Shown here in pieces: positions 14,111-27,467 of a stretch of 64,000 nt of DNA (positions are counted from its first letter, which is position 1; every line of letters begins with the position of its first letter). Made by a program: the position numbers and the translations under genes. Origin of the DNA: Otis tarda (Eukaryota > Chordata > Aves > Otidiformes > Otididae); assembly GCA_026413225.1 (NCBI GenBank), contig CM048552.1, positions 195,933,553 to 195,997,552 of the forward strand, in the 5' to 3' direction. The notes under the pieces are model-generated. The model did not search any database. It worked only from the letters and a program-made list of their open reading frames with translations, and was not told where the DNA came from.

Positions 14111-16084
14111 GTATTGAAGACAAAATCACCTCAGACACAACTGATCCTCCTTTGCCAACCACAGTTATTAATGGTAATTAGTACATCTATTTTTAAAAGC
14201 AAGGGAAAGGTGTGCGAAGAATATGAGATTTAAAAAGTCAGAGTGACAAACTGTACATTATTTCTAATGCCTATGAAATCAGTCAGATCTGGTGATTTAT
14301 TCTGGTTGAAAACCTAAATTCTGGTACCTACAAGTAGCCCCATGAACACCACTGAATTCAGTAGTCTCCCTCTCTTTCCCATGCCTGCACAGGAACTTGA
14401 AGTTTGGTACCATTATAACTATTGGTCTTATTCTTTATTTCATGATCTAAAATTCTAGACACTTACATGTAATTGAAATAAATGTTGTTGCCTTTATTGT
14501 CCAGTATCATGGAAGTGTCTTCCAGTATTCTCATGTTATTATTTCAAAAAATTTTAGGGAAGCAAAAAGCTTTACTCTTTAAGAGATTTGGCTAATAATT
14601 TTTGCACTCTGAAAGAACCATGAAAAGAAACAAAACCAGTAATAGAATAAGTATTTCTTTCTTTCTGATATTTTGCTCTGAAAAACTAATAGGAACCACT
14701 GGAAACTATTATAGTGTCTGACCTCACTGAATAGTGATTTACAATGCAAATATATGTAATTTTCCTTAGGCATAGTAGACTCAGAGGGGAAAAAAAAGAG
14801 CAGTTCTGCTCTGTAAACACACAGAGAAAGCTGCCCCTGAAACTGCTATTCCAATCTCCTTTTTCTTTAGCAATGCTATTTTCATTAAGATTATACTATA
14901 TTGTTGGTTTTTAATGACTGTCCTGGCAGTCTTATGGGGAAACATTAAAAAATTATAAATACTAATATATAACTCTTAAAATTAAAATCTCAAAAAGCAG
15001 AAAATAATTGATTCCTTTTAACAAACTTTTAAGGCTCAGTTCGAAAGGAATAGGCTTCTATTATTTCTCATGTTTTAAGCCATGGTAAAGAATAGATATG
15101 TTGGTAATTGAAGGTCTCATTGTGTGTCCCACAGAATGACAGGTCTACGGTCTTTCATGTGTTTGTTGTGAAGTGCTAGAAGGAAGGCAGGAGTACCAGA
15201 GGAGAGGTGGTAGAGTCCATGGATGGGCTTCCCTGGGATCACACAAAAGAAACATCGCTGTAGGAGTTACCTGTGAAATACATTTTCTTACCAGACTCCT
15301 CTCCCTGCCTGTGGAGCCTGGCATTCCTCATCTCTACCTGGCTGTATGCAAGAAACTGGAAAGCATTTTAGCAAAAATATTACAGTCTGTGGAATTTTTC
15401 TTAGGTTCTTTTCGAACCTAAGACCTGATACTTTCAGTGGCCTCCCTTGTATTCAGATCCTATGGCTTAATCTCCATTAGGGTTTTGGGTTGAAATAACA
15501 GTGTGGTCTTGAAGGAAAGCTCTGAGTGTCCTCACTTCCCTCATCTCAGAACTTGTAAAGCAGTTCTGGGCAGTAGGGATTGGATTTCTTTTAGAGGAAA
15601 CCAAAGGGGAAGTCCCCCTCCCAGATGCATTACATGCACTGCGACCACAAATTAGTGTAGACATAGGAACCAAAGACTGGCCCTTCTAACAACTTCAGGC
15701 TGTATGCTTCATGATGATGTTTGATCCAGGGGACCAGACTACATCTAGCTAGATAACATCGCTGAGCCACAGGTTTTGTGGGATTAGGGAGCTCAGCACC
15801 ACCTCTTTTGGTCCGCTAATCCACTCCTCTAATGCAAAATCAGGTGCTTGCATAGGCATACCCTGAGTCTCACAGCTAGATTCCCCTCATCTTAGAGGAG
15901 CCATTAAATAAATATATTTATATACTAAGTCTAAGCACAGTGACTATCAGCAAAATTGAAATTATAATCTTTTTTCTACTTCCTAAAAATGCTGTAATGT
16001 TGTTATCCATGGGAATTCAGTGCTTACAGAATGCGATTTTCCATGAGACTCTGTTATTCATTCAATTTTCCAGCAGGACCGATT
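14111..16084. other. Unassigned DNA
   Basis: No gene is supported. A patch near 15508-15570 (ending 'catctcagaacttgtaaag') faintly resembles the 'cctcatctgtaaaatggg' block of MIR elements, but too weakly to call. The remainder is AT-rich and unassigned. Confidence 0.5.
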
Positions 16085-16195
16085 GATACTGAGTGGGCGG
16101 CAATCAAGTAACCTGCCAAGGTCACACACTGAGTCATTGCTTTCCCTAAAACTGCAGCCCAGCATCCTGCTGCCAGCAGTCCTGCTTTATACAGG
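16085..16195 (+). repeat. Possible MIR/CORE-SINE relic
   Basis: 'caagtaacctgccaaggtca' followed by 'cacactgagtcattg' and then 'ctgcagcccagcatcctgct' follows the order of the MIR core and tail ('aagtaacttgcccaaggtca', then 'cacagctagtaagtggcaga'). The match is ungapped for about 25 bases and then diverges. This identification comes from recognising the family pattern. Confidence 0.5.
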
Positions 16196-17270
16196 CAGGC
16201 TCCACCTGTTAGGAATTAATAGCAATGGCCATCTAACCACCAACTGCTGAGAAAAATGGAATAACATTTAATGGTCCCCACATTAACAGATCTAGCTTTC
16301 AGATGAATACTAAAGAAAGGCAGAACTGATTTTGTTGGCTGGATTATTGAATAGGGTTTTCTTCTGTGATGATTGCAGTCACGTTATTTTGTTGGCCAAT
16401 TTAACATGTCTAATGCACTTTCAGAGTGCATTCTGAAAGATTTTTTTTTTAACGATTAATAAGCATTTAGGATTAAAAACACAGCTCTGTGCTGCTCTTA
16501 TTTGTGACCTGCTTTGATAAAGATGAATGTTTAAGTTGCCCTGTGTGAATTATAATGTGTAGAGGAGTGACGTTCTTTTATCTGTGCTTCTTGTATTATT
16601 GTATTCTTGTATTTCTTGTATTCTTACCGATGTCTCATCTCCTGCTGCCCAGGTATGCTATTTTACTCCATATGAAGTCTAAATGTTAAGAAAATTATAC
16701 TTTTGCCATCCAGATCAGAGTAACTGAGGTGTTGTTATTTTTAGTCAGAATTACTGGAAATATTTAGTGCCCCTTGATTCTTCCTTGTGCTCAGAATCAT
16801 CAGCTAAATGGTAGTGAAAAGGGTAGTGAAGCCTGTCAGCATGTTAAGAGAAAATAATTATGAAATTCTTGATTATGTCACTCAGTGGCAGTGTAAGCAT
16901 ACTTTGAAAGTATGTACTAGCCTAAGGTTCCAAAATCAGGGATGATGTAGAGAAAATGAAATGATCTTTTGCAAAAGTAGAAGAATAACATGAAAATGAA
17001 AATAACTTGATACAGGTTATAATTGCTAAATGATTTAGATTAAAAAAATATGTTGCCAGATGGCTTTACAGCATGACAAACCAGTTCAGAAAACTCACCC
17101 ACCAACTTAGAAAATATTGTTTACAGTGCACAGCAGCAGCTACAGATGCAAGACCCATCTCCCCCTTATTCATGTACATGGCAAAGATGTAAAAGAAGCC
17201 CAAAAAATACTGTGATCAGAAACAGTTGCAAGTAGCTCGCTACTCCTTTCACTTGGTCTTTATATGCTGT
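16196..17270. other. Unassigned AT-rich DNA
   Basis: No gene is visible. A small imperfect minisatellite of 'cttgtatt'-like units occupies about 16588-16628. Otherwise nothing is recognised. Confidence 0.5.
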
Positions 17271-17275
17271 CATGC

Positions 17276-18367
17276 TGTGGTGGGTTGACCTTGGCTGGAT
17301 ACCAGCTGCCCACCAAGCTGCTTTATCACTCCTCCTCCTCCTCAGCTGGACAGGGGAGAGAAAATATAACACAAAGCTCATGGGTTGAGATAAGGACAGG
17401 AAGAGATCACTCAGCAATTAAGGTCACCGACAAAACAGACTTGACCCAGGGAAATTAATTTAGTTTATTGCCAATCAAATCAGAGTTAGGTAATATGAAA
17501 TAAAAACTAAATCTTAAAACACCTTCCTCCCATCCCTCTTTTCTTCCTGAGGTAAACTTCATTCACAATTTTCTCTACCTCCTCCCCATGAGCGGTGCAG
17601 TGGGATGGGTAATGGGAGTTGCAATCATTTTATCACATGTTGTCTCTGCTGATCCTTCCTCCTTGCTATCTTCCTCTGCTCCATCATAGAGTCCCTCCCA
17701 CGGGAGACAGTCCTCCTTGAGCTTTTCCAATGTGGGTCCTTCCAACAGGCTGCATTTCTTCATGAACTTCTCCAACATGGGTCCTACCGATGGGCTGTAG
17801 TTCTTCATTAACTACTCCAGTGTGGGTCCCTTCCACGAGGTGCAGTCATTCAGGAGCAGACTGCTCCAGTGTGGGTCAAGGTCACAAGTCTTGCCAGCAA
17901 ACCTGCTCCAGGGTGGGCTCCTCTCTCCATGGCTCCACAGGTTCTACTAGGAGCCTGCTCCAGCGTGGGCACATACTTTGGGCACATCCTTTGGGCACAT
18001 CCACCTGCCCCAGTATGGAGTCCTCCATGGGCTGCAGGTAGATTTCTGCTTCTCTGTGGGCCTCCATGGACAGCCTGCTCCACCATGGGCTACACCACGG
18101 GCTGCAGGGGGATCTCTGCCAGGACCAACTTTACTCCTCCCCCTCCTTCTTCACTGACCTTGGCATCTGCAGGGCTGTTTCTCTTACATATTCTCACTCC
18201 TTTCTTCTGGCTGCTGTTGCACAACAGTTTTTACCCCTTCTTAAATATGTTATCACAGAGGTGCTACCACCATCACTGATTTGCTCAGCAGTGGTCTGTC
18301 TTGGAGCCGGCTGGCATTGTCTCCATCGGACATGGAGACCTTCAAATCCTCCAGCCTTACCCAAAGA
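17276..18367 (+). mobile_element. Solo LTR, related but distinct subfamily
   Basis: The element opens TGTGGTGGGTTGACCTTGGC, an opening seen in a widespread neoavian/passerine LTR group. It then shares the 'ttgagataaggacagg' and 'aaaacagacttgaccc' blocks with the LTRs at 3007 and 30395, and later the tandem 'ctgctccagtgtggg' type units (17870-18110). The 5' edge is sharp at 17276. The 3' edge is poorly defined. CATGC precedes the element (17271-17275) and recurs at 18368-18372, a possible target duplication, but the expected terminal CA is missing at that position. The element is more diverged than the other copies, hence older or from another branch. No viral coding region is attached. Confidence 0.7.
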
Positions 18368-18372
18368 CATGC

Positions 18373-21300
18373 CCCTCAGCCAGATTGCCACTGGTGAGTT
18401 GGTCACTGACCTGTGTCCCTACCAGAGGATCTCTGCTTTAAGGTTACTCTGCTTTTTCTGATAATCCTGCAGACCTGCAAACCAGATGGTGGAAATACCA
18501 GTTGTTTCTATGAAACCAACCTGTCATTCAGTGAAAAACAACTGCAAAAGACAATGTTCAAAGAGAAAATATATTTTTGTATTCTCCTTTAGTTTATATG
18601 CTTGTCTATTTAACTGACATTGACAAGACCATAAGAATTGCTTTGTGGAAAGGAAAAGCTTTCTACTTGTTGAAAAAACAGCTTGGTTCAAGCACAGGAT
18701 GATGAAAATAGCCACTTTAAGTCTTTAAATATTCATATTATTTTTACATATGTGGTCTAAAAAGTTTATTTTCAATTAGTTTTTTCGCCCTTGACTAATT
18801 AAAGACAATGCTTTCAAATGAAAGTGTCCAAGTAAACAATGTCTCTTCTAGTGAAATTACCAAAATATGAGATTAGGACCACTAATTCAGGCAACGAACT
18901 TTGGAAATGCTGACTATAAACTGTCTGTCTGCCTGATATTCAAATCACTGCACTGTGCAATCACATGAAAAGCATTCACAAGGTGACAGGTTGTGCCCTG
19001 CTAGTCTTGAACATCTGCCTGATAAGCAAATCCTTATTAATCTTAAGCTTCTCTTTTCTCAGCATTTTGCTGTTTTAAATCCAAATCACCAAGAGACACT
19101 TCCTCAGAACAAGCATTTTAAGTAAATATGTCACATAGTATATGATGACTAACATCTCTCTTGCTCCCGAACAAGAACTATGTATTTTCTTGTTACTCCA
19201 AATGATCTCCAGCAATGGCTGTAATTTAAAAATATACTACGTTGTATCTCTGAAATGGGTTATTTTATCTTAGATCTTATGCTGACACTTTGTTTTCAAT
19301 CACTCTTGAAGTTTTTATGCATATACTTGAGAATTCTTATGAGTAGAACAGAGTTTTCACAATTCAAGACACTCCATAGGTGGCATTGTCACTTTAGTAA
19401 CTCCATTATAGACCGACAAAAAATAAGACAAATATAGTAATCCAAGCTGTGAAGGAAAACCTACATAAGTTTCAGACTAGACTCATCTGAGGGATCTTTC
19501 AGACATCACAGTGGAGTGTTCCTAAACAGCTATGAAGAATGCAGTTTTATCCATTTTAGCTAAAACTGATCTGAGAGACGATCCTCAGGAAGATGAAAAA
19601 ATAGAAACAGACTTTTTGTCCCACAAGCCTCTCCCTGTTGCCTAGCAGTACAGGAACCGCAGAGGTCCCTCTAGCTCCAGAATTAGAGAGAGAGATCGAT
19701 AAAGCTGCTTTACTAGGAAATCTTTGCACATGGTGTGAAGGGCCATGCATTCCCCTTGCCATTCACAGTGGTGCTCCAGCTGCTGAAGGTGTGGGGTGGT
19801 TTCAACTCATTTGCCACCTTGCTGCATTCAGAACTGTCTTGTGTGGATGAAGAGCAGACACTGATGCCTCAGAGAAAAACAAAAGTGAGGAAGTCAAGAA
19901 TTTTAGATGCTGTCTGGGAATATCTTGCTAGTCATCTGCAGTCTAAACAGCTCAAAAGAACCAGCCTGTCTAGTGCACTGTGTGCTTTACTGCAGTGGGA
20001 TATCTAAATCTGTAACAGGATGTTTTACAGTGTTTACTGGAGCCTTTGTTTCTTCCCATATAAACAGATAAACTGAAAACTGATCCTATCATGGAAGTAC
20101 AAATAATTTATTCCTTAATATAGCCAATACATAGGAATAAGTCCCTGTAGAGAGCTATTAATGAGAATCTAATCCCCTTAAAATATTTCAGGAGAGAAAA
20201 AGAAAAGTAGCCTGTCATGTGTGTGGACATCATAATTCCCCCAAAACAAGCAGACGAAAACTGCCAATGAGAAGCAGGAAGTCTGTTTGTAATTACTCTT
20301 TTTCACCGGAAAACTCTGATATAGGTCTTGCATCATGGTTAAAAGACTAGTAGCCTTATAAATCTGGCGTCAGTCAGACCATTTACCAAACACTTAGTTA
20401 TTAGGTACAGCCTAATGAGATGCTCATAAGTACACCTGACAGTGCATTATTTTTAATGCAGTAAATAATGTAGAAAAAGAGTTTAAATGAAACAACTTGC
20501 TTGAAAAAAACATTTTCAGATTCTGAAATCTTTCCAGAGCTTTGTTCATTCAAAGACAATAGCTGGCAGGCTGCCTAAGAAAGTGAATGTGATAAAGAGA
20601 AAACTATTATATCTGGCACTTCTTTTGCAGGAAACTGTAACTGCTATGTCTCATTTTTCTGCTCTGCTTGATAATATAATAATTCTCATGAAAGGAATAT
20701 ACAGAAATATAATGAAAAATTATATGATTGTGCAGTGAAAGATAAAGCTATTTGAAACTCCATGGTTTCAAAGTACTGCACAGTGCTTTAGCTGTGTGGC
20801 TGTCCGTTGAAGTCAACACGACTCATTTGCCTGCAAATATTCATAATACCTTGACAATTGAGTTGAGTTCAGTTGAGTCTTAGTCTCTGTCTACCTGGAC
20901 ATATCTCTACATGAGTCATTTCAGGCACTGTGCATGCATGGAGCAAGTGCCACTGAACTGCATCTGAATTTTACTTCTAATCACAGACAAAGCCCATGCA
21001 AAGAGGGGGTGATACTCCAGTGTTAACCATTCAATTCCTCTTCGCTGTTCTACAATAAATTTCTGCCGCACTTGATTATCTTTTAAAAATCTGAAATACA
21101 AATACATACAAATTTTTCTAAATAATAAAAAAGTACAATCTGCAACAGTTATTGGGATATTATTATTAACGCTGTTGTTATTCGTCAATCAACTATGGGC
21201 AAGCTACAGGTTTACTTATAGGCATTCCTAGGAAATAATTTGTTCAAGACTTAATCCTAATTGTATCAAGTTTATCAGCAGGTTTTTTTTTTATTGACTA

Positions 21301-23198
21301 CAGTAGTCAGCTTTTGAACAAACACTTAACATCTCCTATTAGATGAGTATATTCAGAACTTAATCTACCTGATCTATTAAAAGAAGCACTAGGCAATTTT
21401 TTTTTCTTATGCAGTAGCAACAAGTAGCATTCAAATCTGGAAAATAACATCAAGTGTCACAATATCTCTGTTTCTTGAAACTCGGAAGCATTTGGAAACA
21501 CTTGAAAGCCTCCATACTAATGAGGGCAGAGTGCTCTTTGCAGGCAAACTGTCATTGCTGGGGAACTCAGCCTCCTGTGTGCTCCACAGTGGGATGTGCT
21601 GCCCAGTCTCATCCTGTGGGTACATAAAATTTTCCCACTGGGTTGCAGGGCTGTGCGATGAATAGTGTGCTGCAGAGTCAGAGATAGAAACAGAAGGAAG
21701 TCTAAGAGCCGCAGAGTATTGCTGCCATAATGGAGCACAAGATCCAAGTTCAGGTGTGAAAGATTGATTTCATTTAGACACATCCTCAAAGCACTCAGAA
21801 TGCAGAGCAGCCTCAGGGCAAAGCTCTTCAAAACAAGTGCTATCTGCCACCAAGCCCAAACATTGCTCTTCAGGAGATAAACCAAGTGTCTGTACTTTTG
21901 TGACCTTATAGCTACTAGATTCATTTTAGAGCTAATCTGGCAAGCTCTGAAAACAATAACAAGAAGAAAAGATCAAAGCCATTTAAAGATATTCCTGAAC
22001 TCATAAATAACAGTTTCTTGTACAGAGAGATGACATTTGGGGACTGAGTTTAAAAGATCAAATCAGCATCACTAATATATGACCCCAAGGAGCAACAACT
22101 CAAGAACTTATCCTTGAGGGACTGCTTCAAGGCTATAAGCAGCTTCAGATCACTGGTCTTTACGAAACAGTTATTTTATGTGGACATGATGAATAACGCT
22201 TTAGCCATGCTAAGGCCAGCTCTGGTGCATGCTTATCCTATTACTTTCAGATACGCTGGCAATAATGAAAGTTAAATATCAAATAAAGAAATATATTTCT
22301 CTATGAGCATCTCTTATCTAAGGATGAAAAAATGTTAGTCATGCAAAGAGTGGCAAAGATAATGCAATTTGGAGATGTAAAGTAAAAATGTTGGAACATT
22401 AAAATTGCATTAGTAATTGTATTAGCAGTATAATAAGTTATAGTATAGAAGCACTTTACAGCTGCCAGTAAAAAAAGAGGGAGAGAAATCATTGCAACAG
22501 AGACAACAGCCTGACCAGAGACAGGACATCCATCAGCATCAGTTGGACAAGTAAATAGGACAACAGGGAAATGACAGTTATATGAGCAACTTTACTTTTA
22601 AAGCTTAAGGATAAAGACATTTCATTTTGGAAAGTTAGGTAAAGATTTTTTTTTTAAATCTCCTTACTTCTGAGAAAAGGTAAATACACTGTGTGCAGGA
22701 ACTAGGAACTAGAAAAAATTCTTATTTTATAAGGAGCTCTTAGTCATAAAATGAGTAAGAGTTGTGGAATTCAGCTCCATATAACACAGTGGAATCAGCC
22801 TAAAAAACTGTAATTCAGTTTCATTATAAGTGTAATGAAATGTGAGCTTGCAGATCAAACAAACTCATCATTAAAAGCTGTGAATCAAAGAAGCATTAAA
22901 GCACAGACATATTTGACAATCTGATGCAGATATTGAAATTGGTATTGAGCTAATTAACATGTTCACTAGAATACAGAATCTTTTAGATTTGAAAACATTA
23001 TTGTGAGCTGACAAAAGTAACGATTTAAAAGACTGATAAAATGATTCCCTAAATGATGTAAAACCCTCACTCTTTCCTTGTAAGGGAAGAGTGTGAACCT
23101 CCATTCCTTTCCTAGGGTTTACTTCAAATCCAGCATAGTGTTTTAGAACAGAATAAGGAGAAGGTGCATGGAAAAAGATAATTATTCCAAAGACTGGT
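18373..23198. other. Unassigned AT-rich DNA
   Basis: No gene or repeat is confidently recognised over about 4.8 kb. The open frames at 19556-20007, 20916-21188 and 21431-21924 are short, overlap on opposite strands and have no domain. This may be single-copy intergenic or intronic DNA. Confidence 0.55.
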
Positions 23199-23535
23199 TT
23201 CACAGAATCACTAAATGGTAGAAGTTGGAAGGGATCTCTTGAGATTGTCTAGTCCAGCCCCCCCTACTCGAGCAGAGGTTTTAGTATCTCCACAGATGGA
23301 GACTGTGCATCCTTTCTGGGCAACTTACTCCAGTCTGTAATCACCCTCATAGTGAAAAAAAGAGATGGAATATAATGTGTTTTAGCTTGTGTCCGTTGCC
23401 TCTTGTCCTGTCACTGGACACTACTGAGTAGATTTTGGCTCCCCCATCTTAATTCACTCCAAAGAGGTATCAGTACACATTGGTAAGATCTCACCTAGCC
23501 TTCTCTTCTCCATGTTTCCTTTTAACCTCAGTGGA
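23199..23535 (-). mobile_element. Old 5'-truncated CR1 fragment
   Basis: The plus strand shows the reverse complement of a CR1 3' end. 'cacagaatcactaaatggta' is followed by 'gaagttggaagggatctctt', 'gtctagtccagcccccc', then 'ttgcctcttgtcctgtcact'. This is the usual order of the CR1 3' region and end of ORF2. It differs at many positions from the young copies at 36-58 kb, and its tail is CACAGAATCA rather than the repeated ATCATAGA unit, so it belongs to an older subfamily. Confidence 0.85.
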
Positions 23536-26500
23536 AAAAGAAAAAAAATTTTGTAATTCAGTGGGGCATTGGGTAAATCTCATAAAAAATTCTGGAGTTA
23601 AAATACTTGGAAAATGTGCCCCCCTGCTCCAGTTTTTTAATCCAAGTGAGATTTCCAGAGTTAGTTCCATCCTAGATTTTATGAGGCATTTTGAGAAATC
23701 TTGTAGAGACTTTCTGCTCTTGGCTCTTTAACTTCAAAAGGTTTGTTATCCTTTGCTGAAGACAGGATCCTAAATAGTTTCTCTTTGTAGTATTGTGTCT
23801 GTCAGCAAAGAAACATTCTACACTGAAATCGTTACACAAATCTAAATACATAAGGCTATAAATAAATGAAGTTATAAGCTAATTTACCAAAAAGGCCATA
23901 ACTTGGCCTTTAATTATACTCCCACAAAAAAATTTCTAGTATCTATAGTTGAAGGAAAAAATTAATGCTGACCTGTATAATATGAAGGCACAATTTACCT
24001 TTTGTTCTCTAGATCACAGATCAGGACTTGAACCACGTTTAAATTCTAACATTTATGTCCTCAAATAATTGTGCTTGAAAAGTTATATGTACAATTAATT
24101 TAAAGCCTTGTAGATGTTTTGGATCCATGTGGCCATTTCTCTAGTGCAGCCCTAGGCTGAACTAGCTTATAGTTCCCAGGAGAACTGATGGAGGGAATAC
24201 TCTCCATGGGGCCCCAGGCCCCTCCAGATGATCCCGTATCCCGAGGATCGCCATTGCAGTTGTCCTTGCTCAACGACTTATGTAAGTAGACAAGGGTCCT
24301 CTACTGCAAAATATTGTGTGGAGGGTCATGTCCAAAAAAAGTGGTGCAATACCCTGAACTCATATATCATTCTGGAAGTGTTTTGGACTCCAACAGAGGA
24401 CATCCATTCAGGATGCAAGGTCCTTTTAGCAAGTTGTAGTTCACTGTCACTTGAAATTAGTCTTGATTTGCTGATTGAAAAACTCTAGGAAAAAATGAAG
24501 TATACTAGCCTTCTTTAGTGATCAGAAAGCAAGTAGTATTCTGCAGATCTCAGTGCTGGATACATATCATTTTTTCTGTTTTCAGAAGAAAGAAAAAGAA
24601 GGTGAACATCCTGATGAAAATATGAAGCAGTATGTGTTACATTGCCAGATGTGCTGGAAATACCCTTTTGTTGGAGAGGTTACCTGGCAGTTTATTCAGC
24701 TGCTTTTCTGGCAGGACGAATGCAATGGTGATATTTCAAAGTGGCTGAAAAAAACAGTCAGAGCATATTCACATAGCTGAGTATTAAAAATGAGATAATA
24801 GAAACCCTGGCATTTAAATCTTTGAACGTATTGATTGTTTTTATTTTTAACTGTGGTATTAGGCATTCATTGTAATTTTGAAATATATGTTTTGTTGAGG
24901 TAAACAGTGACATTAGGATTCCTCCAACAAAATACTCAATGAATAGTTGAATTTCTTTAAAATCAAACTTCATATTGCTGTACCTGATTTTTCCATCTCA
25001 GTCACATTTAAAAAGTAGCTATCAGAGCATTTGAGTGAAGGTCCTCTTGATGTAGCTAAAAGTGATAATTATAAGGTAAGACACTCAGAGCTAATAGTTT
25101 TCAGAAACAAAGAAGATTTATTTTGGACAAAATTAAAGACTTAGGAACACTGAATACATTCTTCTGTATATCTGCACACTCACTGATTTAGAAAAGGCAG
25201 CAAACAGCTTAATAAGTATTAGAGATAGTACATGGTCACTTAGTACGTTAACTGTAATGTCTACTGAATGTGAATATAGTTTGTATCAATTGCCAAAAGA
25301 CATACCAAAAAAAATTATTCATGGAAAAAAAATAACATGAATTAAATGTGACGATGATACCAAACTCAAAGCTTTTCTTAATATTAGGGAAGATAGCAAA
25401 AATGACCTGAGAATACAGAAGTATTAATATGTTCAGTAAATGAGAATTCAGAATTCCTATTAGAGAAAGGGAAGCTAGCAGATCTGCTTGAAAATTGTCT
25501 GTGATAATCAATATCAGAGAAACACAAAAAGCAGAGGAAATAGTAGTCATCAAATGATATCTTAATTTGTAACACAATACAGCAAGAAAATAGATGAAGG
25601 CTGCCCGTGCAACCGCATTAAGCCTGCATTATGCTGTTGATGGTCTCATGCTACATAGCTCTATCAGCACAGTTCCTGAAAGATTGCCTTTATTTCAGAG
25701 GCTCTCTTGAAATGCAGGAAGTAAACAAACTGAAAAGGAGTTCAGAAACAGCCGCAAGGAAGGTCTGCTCCTACAAAAGCTTCTGAAAGATCTCCCTATG
25801 CTCATTCTGGCCAGGTGATCACTGAAGAAGGGTCTGCAGTGCTGGGTTAGGTCATGGCTCAGCACAGTGAAGCACTGTCTGATCATTACAAGGTATTTGT
25901 GTATCTCTGCCCGTAGTTTTATGAGGGCTACAGATGACTGTATCTGGAAAACACATCTTTTGGGTCTTGAACAATATTAATTCCTTTTACAATTCCGTGT
26001 GCCTGACACAGCTAGTAGTTTCACCAAGTTAGACAGCTGAGTGTGGCATGTGGTGCTGCAGAACTGGAAAGAGGGTAGGACCCAGCATCTCCAGTGGGAG
26101 AGGGTAAGGAAGGTGTCAAAGACCACGTGAGTGTTAACAGGTCTGCCCAGAGGTATGCGAGGCCTTGCTACAGACTGCTTAACTTAGCAAGACCAGATTT
26201 CATCTGATGATGACTCATGCACTGAGTTATAAAAACTAATCTGAGATTGAAGCAGGATCTGAGGTTTTCTACCCTTGTGAATCCTCAGCACTGTGAGCAC
26301 TGGGCAGCACTATGAGCTCTCTAAGGAAGGTGAAGGTTTTTTTTCAAATCGACATCTGAAGACAAAAAATGTAATAAATATGAAAAGGAAAATATGTTTT
26401 GAGAAGTCAAAACTGGGATCTAGTATGTTGTAGACATGACTAAAAAAAACTAGTTTGAGATTTCCAAACCATCTGGAGGGAACAGATGTAAAGGTGCAAA

Positions 26501-27418
26501 TGGAGCATATAGAACAATTTTGAAATGAGAATTTTTAATGCTGTTGATGATCTTTGAAGTTCACATTTAATGTCAATACCTAGTGTTTGTAAAATGATCA
26601 TCCTGCTTCATCATTCTTACCATTATTGTTGGTATTGGTATGGTAAGATTCTCATTCAACATGTTAGATAAACACAACATCTGGGATAGTGAGCCCAAAG
26701 TACAATCTTAATACTCAAAGTACTTAAGTATGCACTTGAATAACATTAAAGTCAATATCATGTTTTATAGTCAAATACTTTTGAACTTAATGCAGTTTAA
26801 TGACAATTCTAAAACATTTCAAAGTCAAATCATAGTGATCCCTAAAACTAGGTTTCAGTCCCTAATTCTGATACTCTGGTTCCAGAAAATCTCTTAATCT
26901 TTACCAGAAGAAAGAGTACTTGGAAAATAAATCTGATAGTCTTGGGAATAAAAGACAGGACACAGAGCTGTATTCTGTTAAAACAGAGGAATGCATGCAG
27001 AAAGGAAAGTATTTTAGGTTCCTTTTATGTAGCTCAAAATATAATTACAAAATTTCAGGTAATAACTTAATGTGTTTTAGGTTAGAAAGCCACACTGCAA
27101 ATGATCTGTCTGGATCTGTTTTAGCTTCTTCCTTTGTAGCAACAGGTGAACTGTCTACATGCCTTCAAGTGAATGAGTTAATCCAAGGGTTAACTGTACT
27201 CCAGCCTCTCCCTCTTCTGTACGCAGGAGAGGGAAAATTACAAGCTTACAAATATTACAATCCTCCCTGGTACCTTGAGTGAGAATAGCAAATGCCAGCC
27301 AGATCTGCCCAGGACACATGGCTACTGAAAGGAAATGTCAGAAAAGTGGCTAAAAGGTCTACTTTGGAAAATTGCAGCCACTGTTAGAGTGGCTACTCAC
27401 ATTATTCTTCCTACTGAA
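23536..27418. other. Unassigned DNA
   Basis: AT-rich with no recognised repeat. A 44-nt exon-like segment at 24586-24629 is described separately. The frame at 26920-27282 (120 codons) has no recognisable domain and ordinary non-coding composition. Confidence 0.5.
24586..24629 (+). other. Speculative small exon
   Basis: A pyrimidine-rich tract and AG ('tttttctgttttcag', ending 24585) precede a 44-nt segment that is open in one frame and rich in Lys and Glu. It is followed by the donor-like GTATGT at 24630-24635. Splice-site resemblance alone is weak evidence, since such pairs occur by chance. No neighbouring exon is recognised. Confidence 0.15.
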
Positions 27419-27419
27419 C

Positions 27420-27467
27420 ACTCATGACTCTCTCTAACCTTGTTCTAAGAACAAGGTTAGCATGAGT
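27420..27467. repeat. Near-perfect inverted repeat at a CR1 5' junction
   Basis: Arms CTAACCTTGTTCT (27434-27446) and AGAACAAGGTTAG (27448-27460) are exact reverse complements around one central base. A further pair, ACTCATG (27420-27426) and CATGAGT (27461-27467), extends the stem after a 7-base bulge. The right arm is CR1 sequence (the 'aacatgag(c/t)cagcag' block), so the left arm appears to be an inverted copy of the element's 5' edge. Confidence 0.75.

Noticed and set aside
15508..15570. MIR-like 'catctcagaacttgtaaag' patch
   Set aside because: Similarity is too short and interrupted to separate from chance by eye.
16588..16628. Tandem 'cttgtatt' units as a CRISPR-like or satellite array
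   Set aside because: Only about 40 bases, imperfect, with no spacer structure; a small minisatellite at most.
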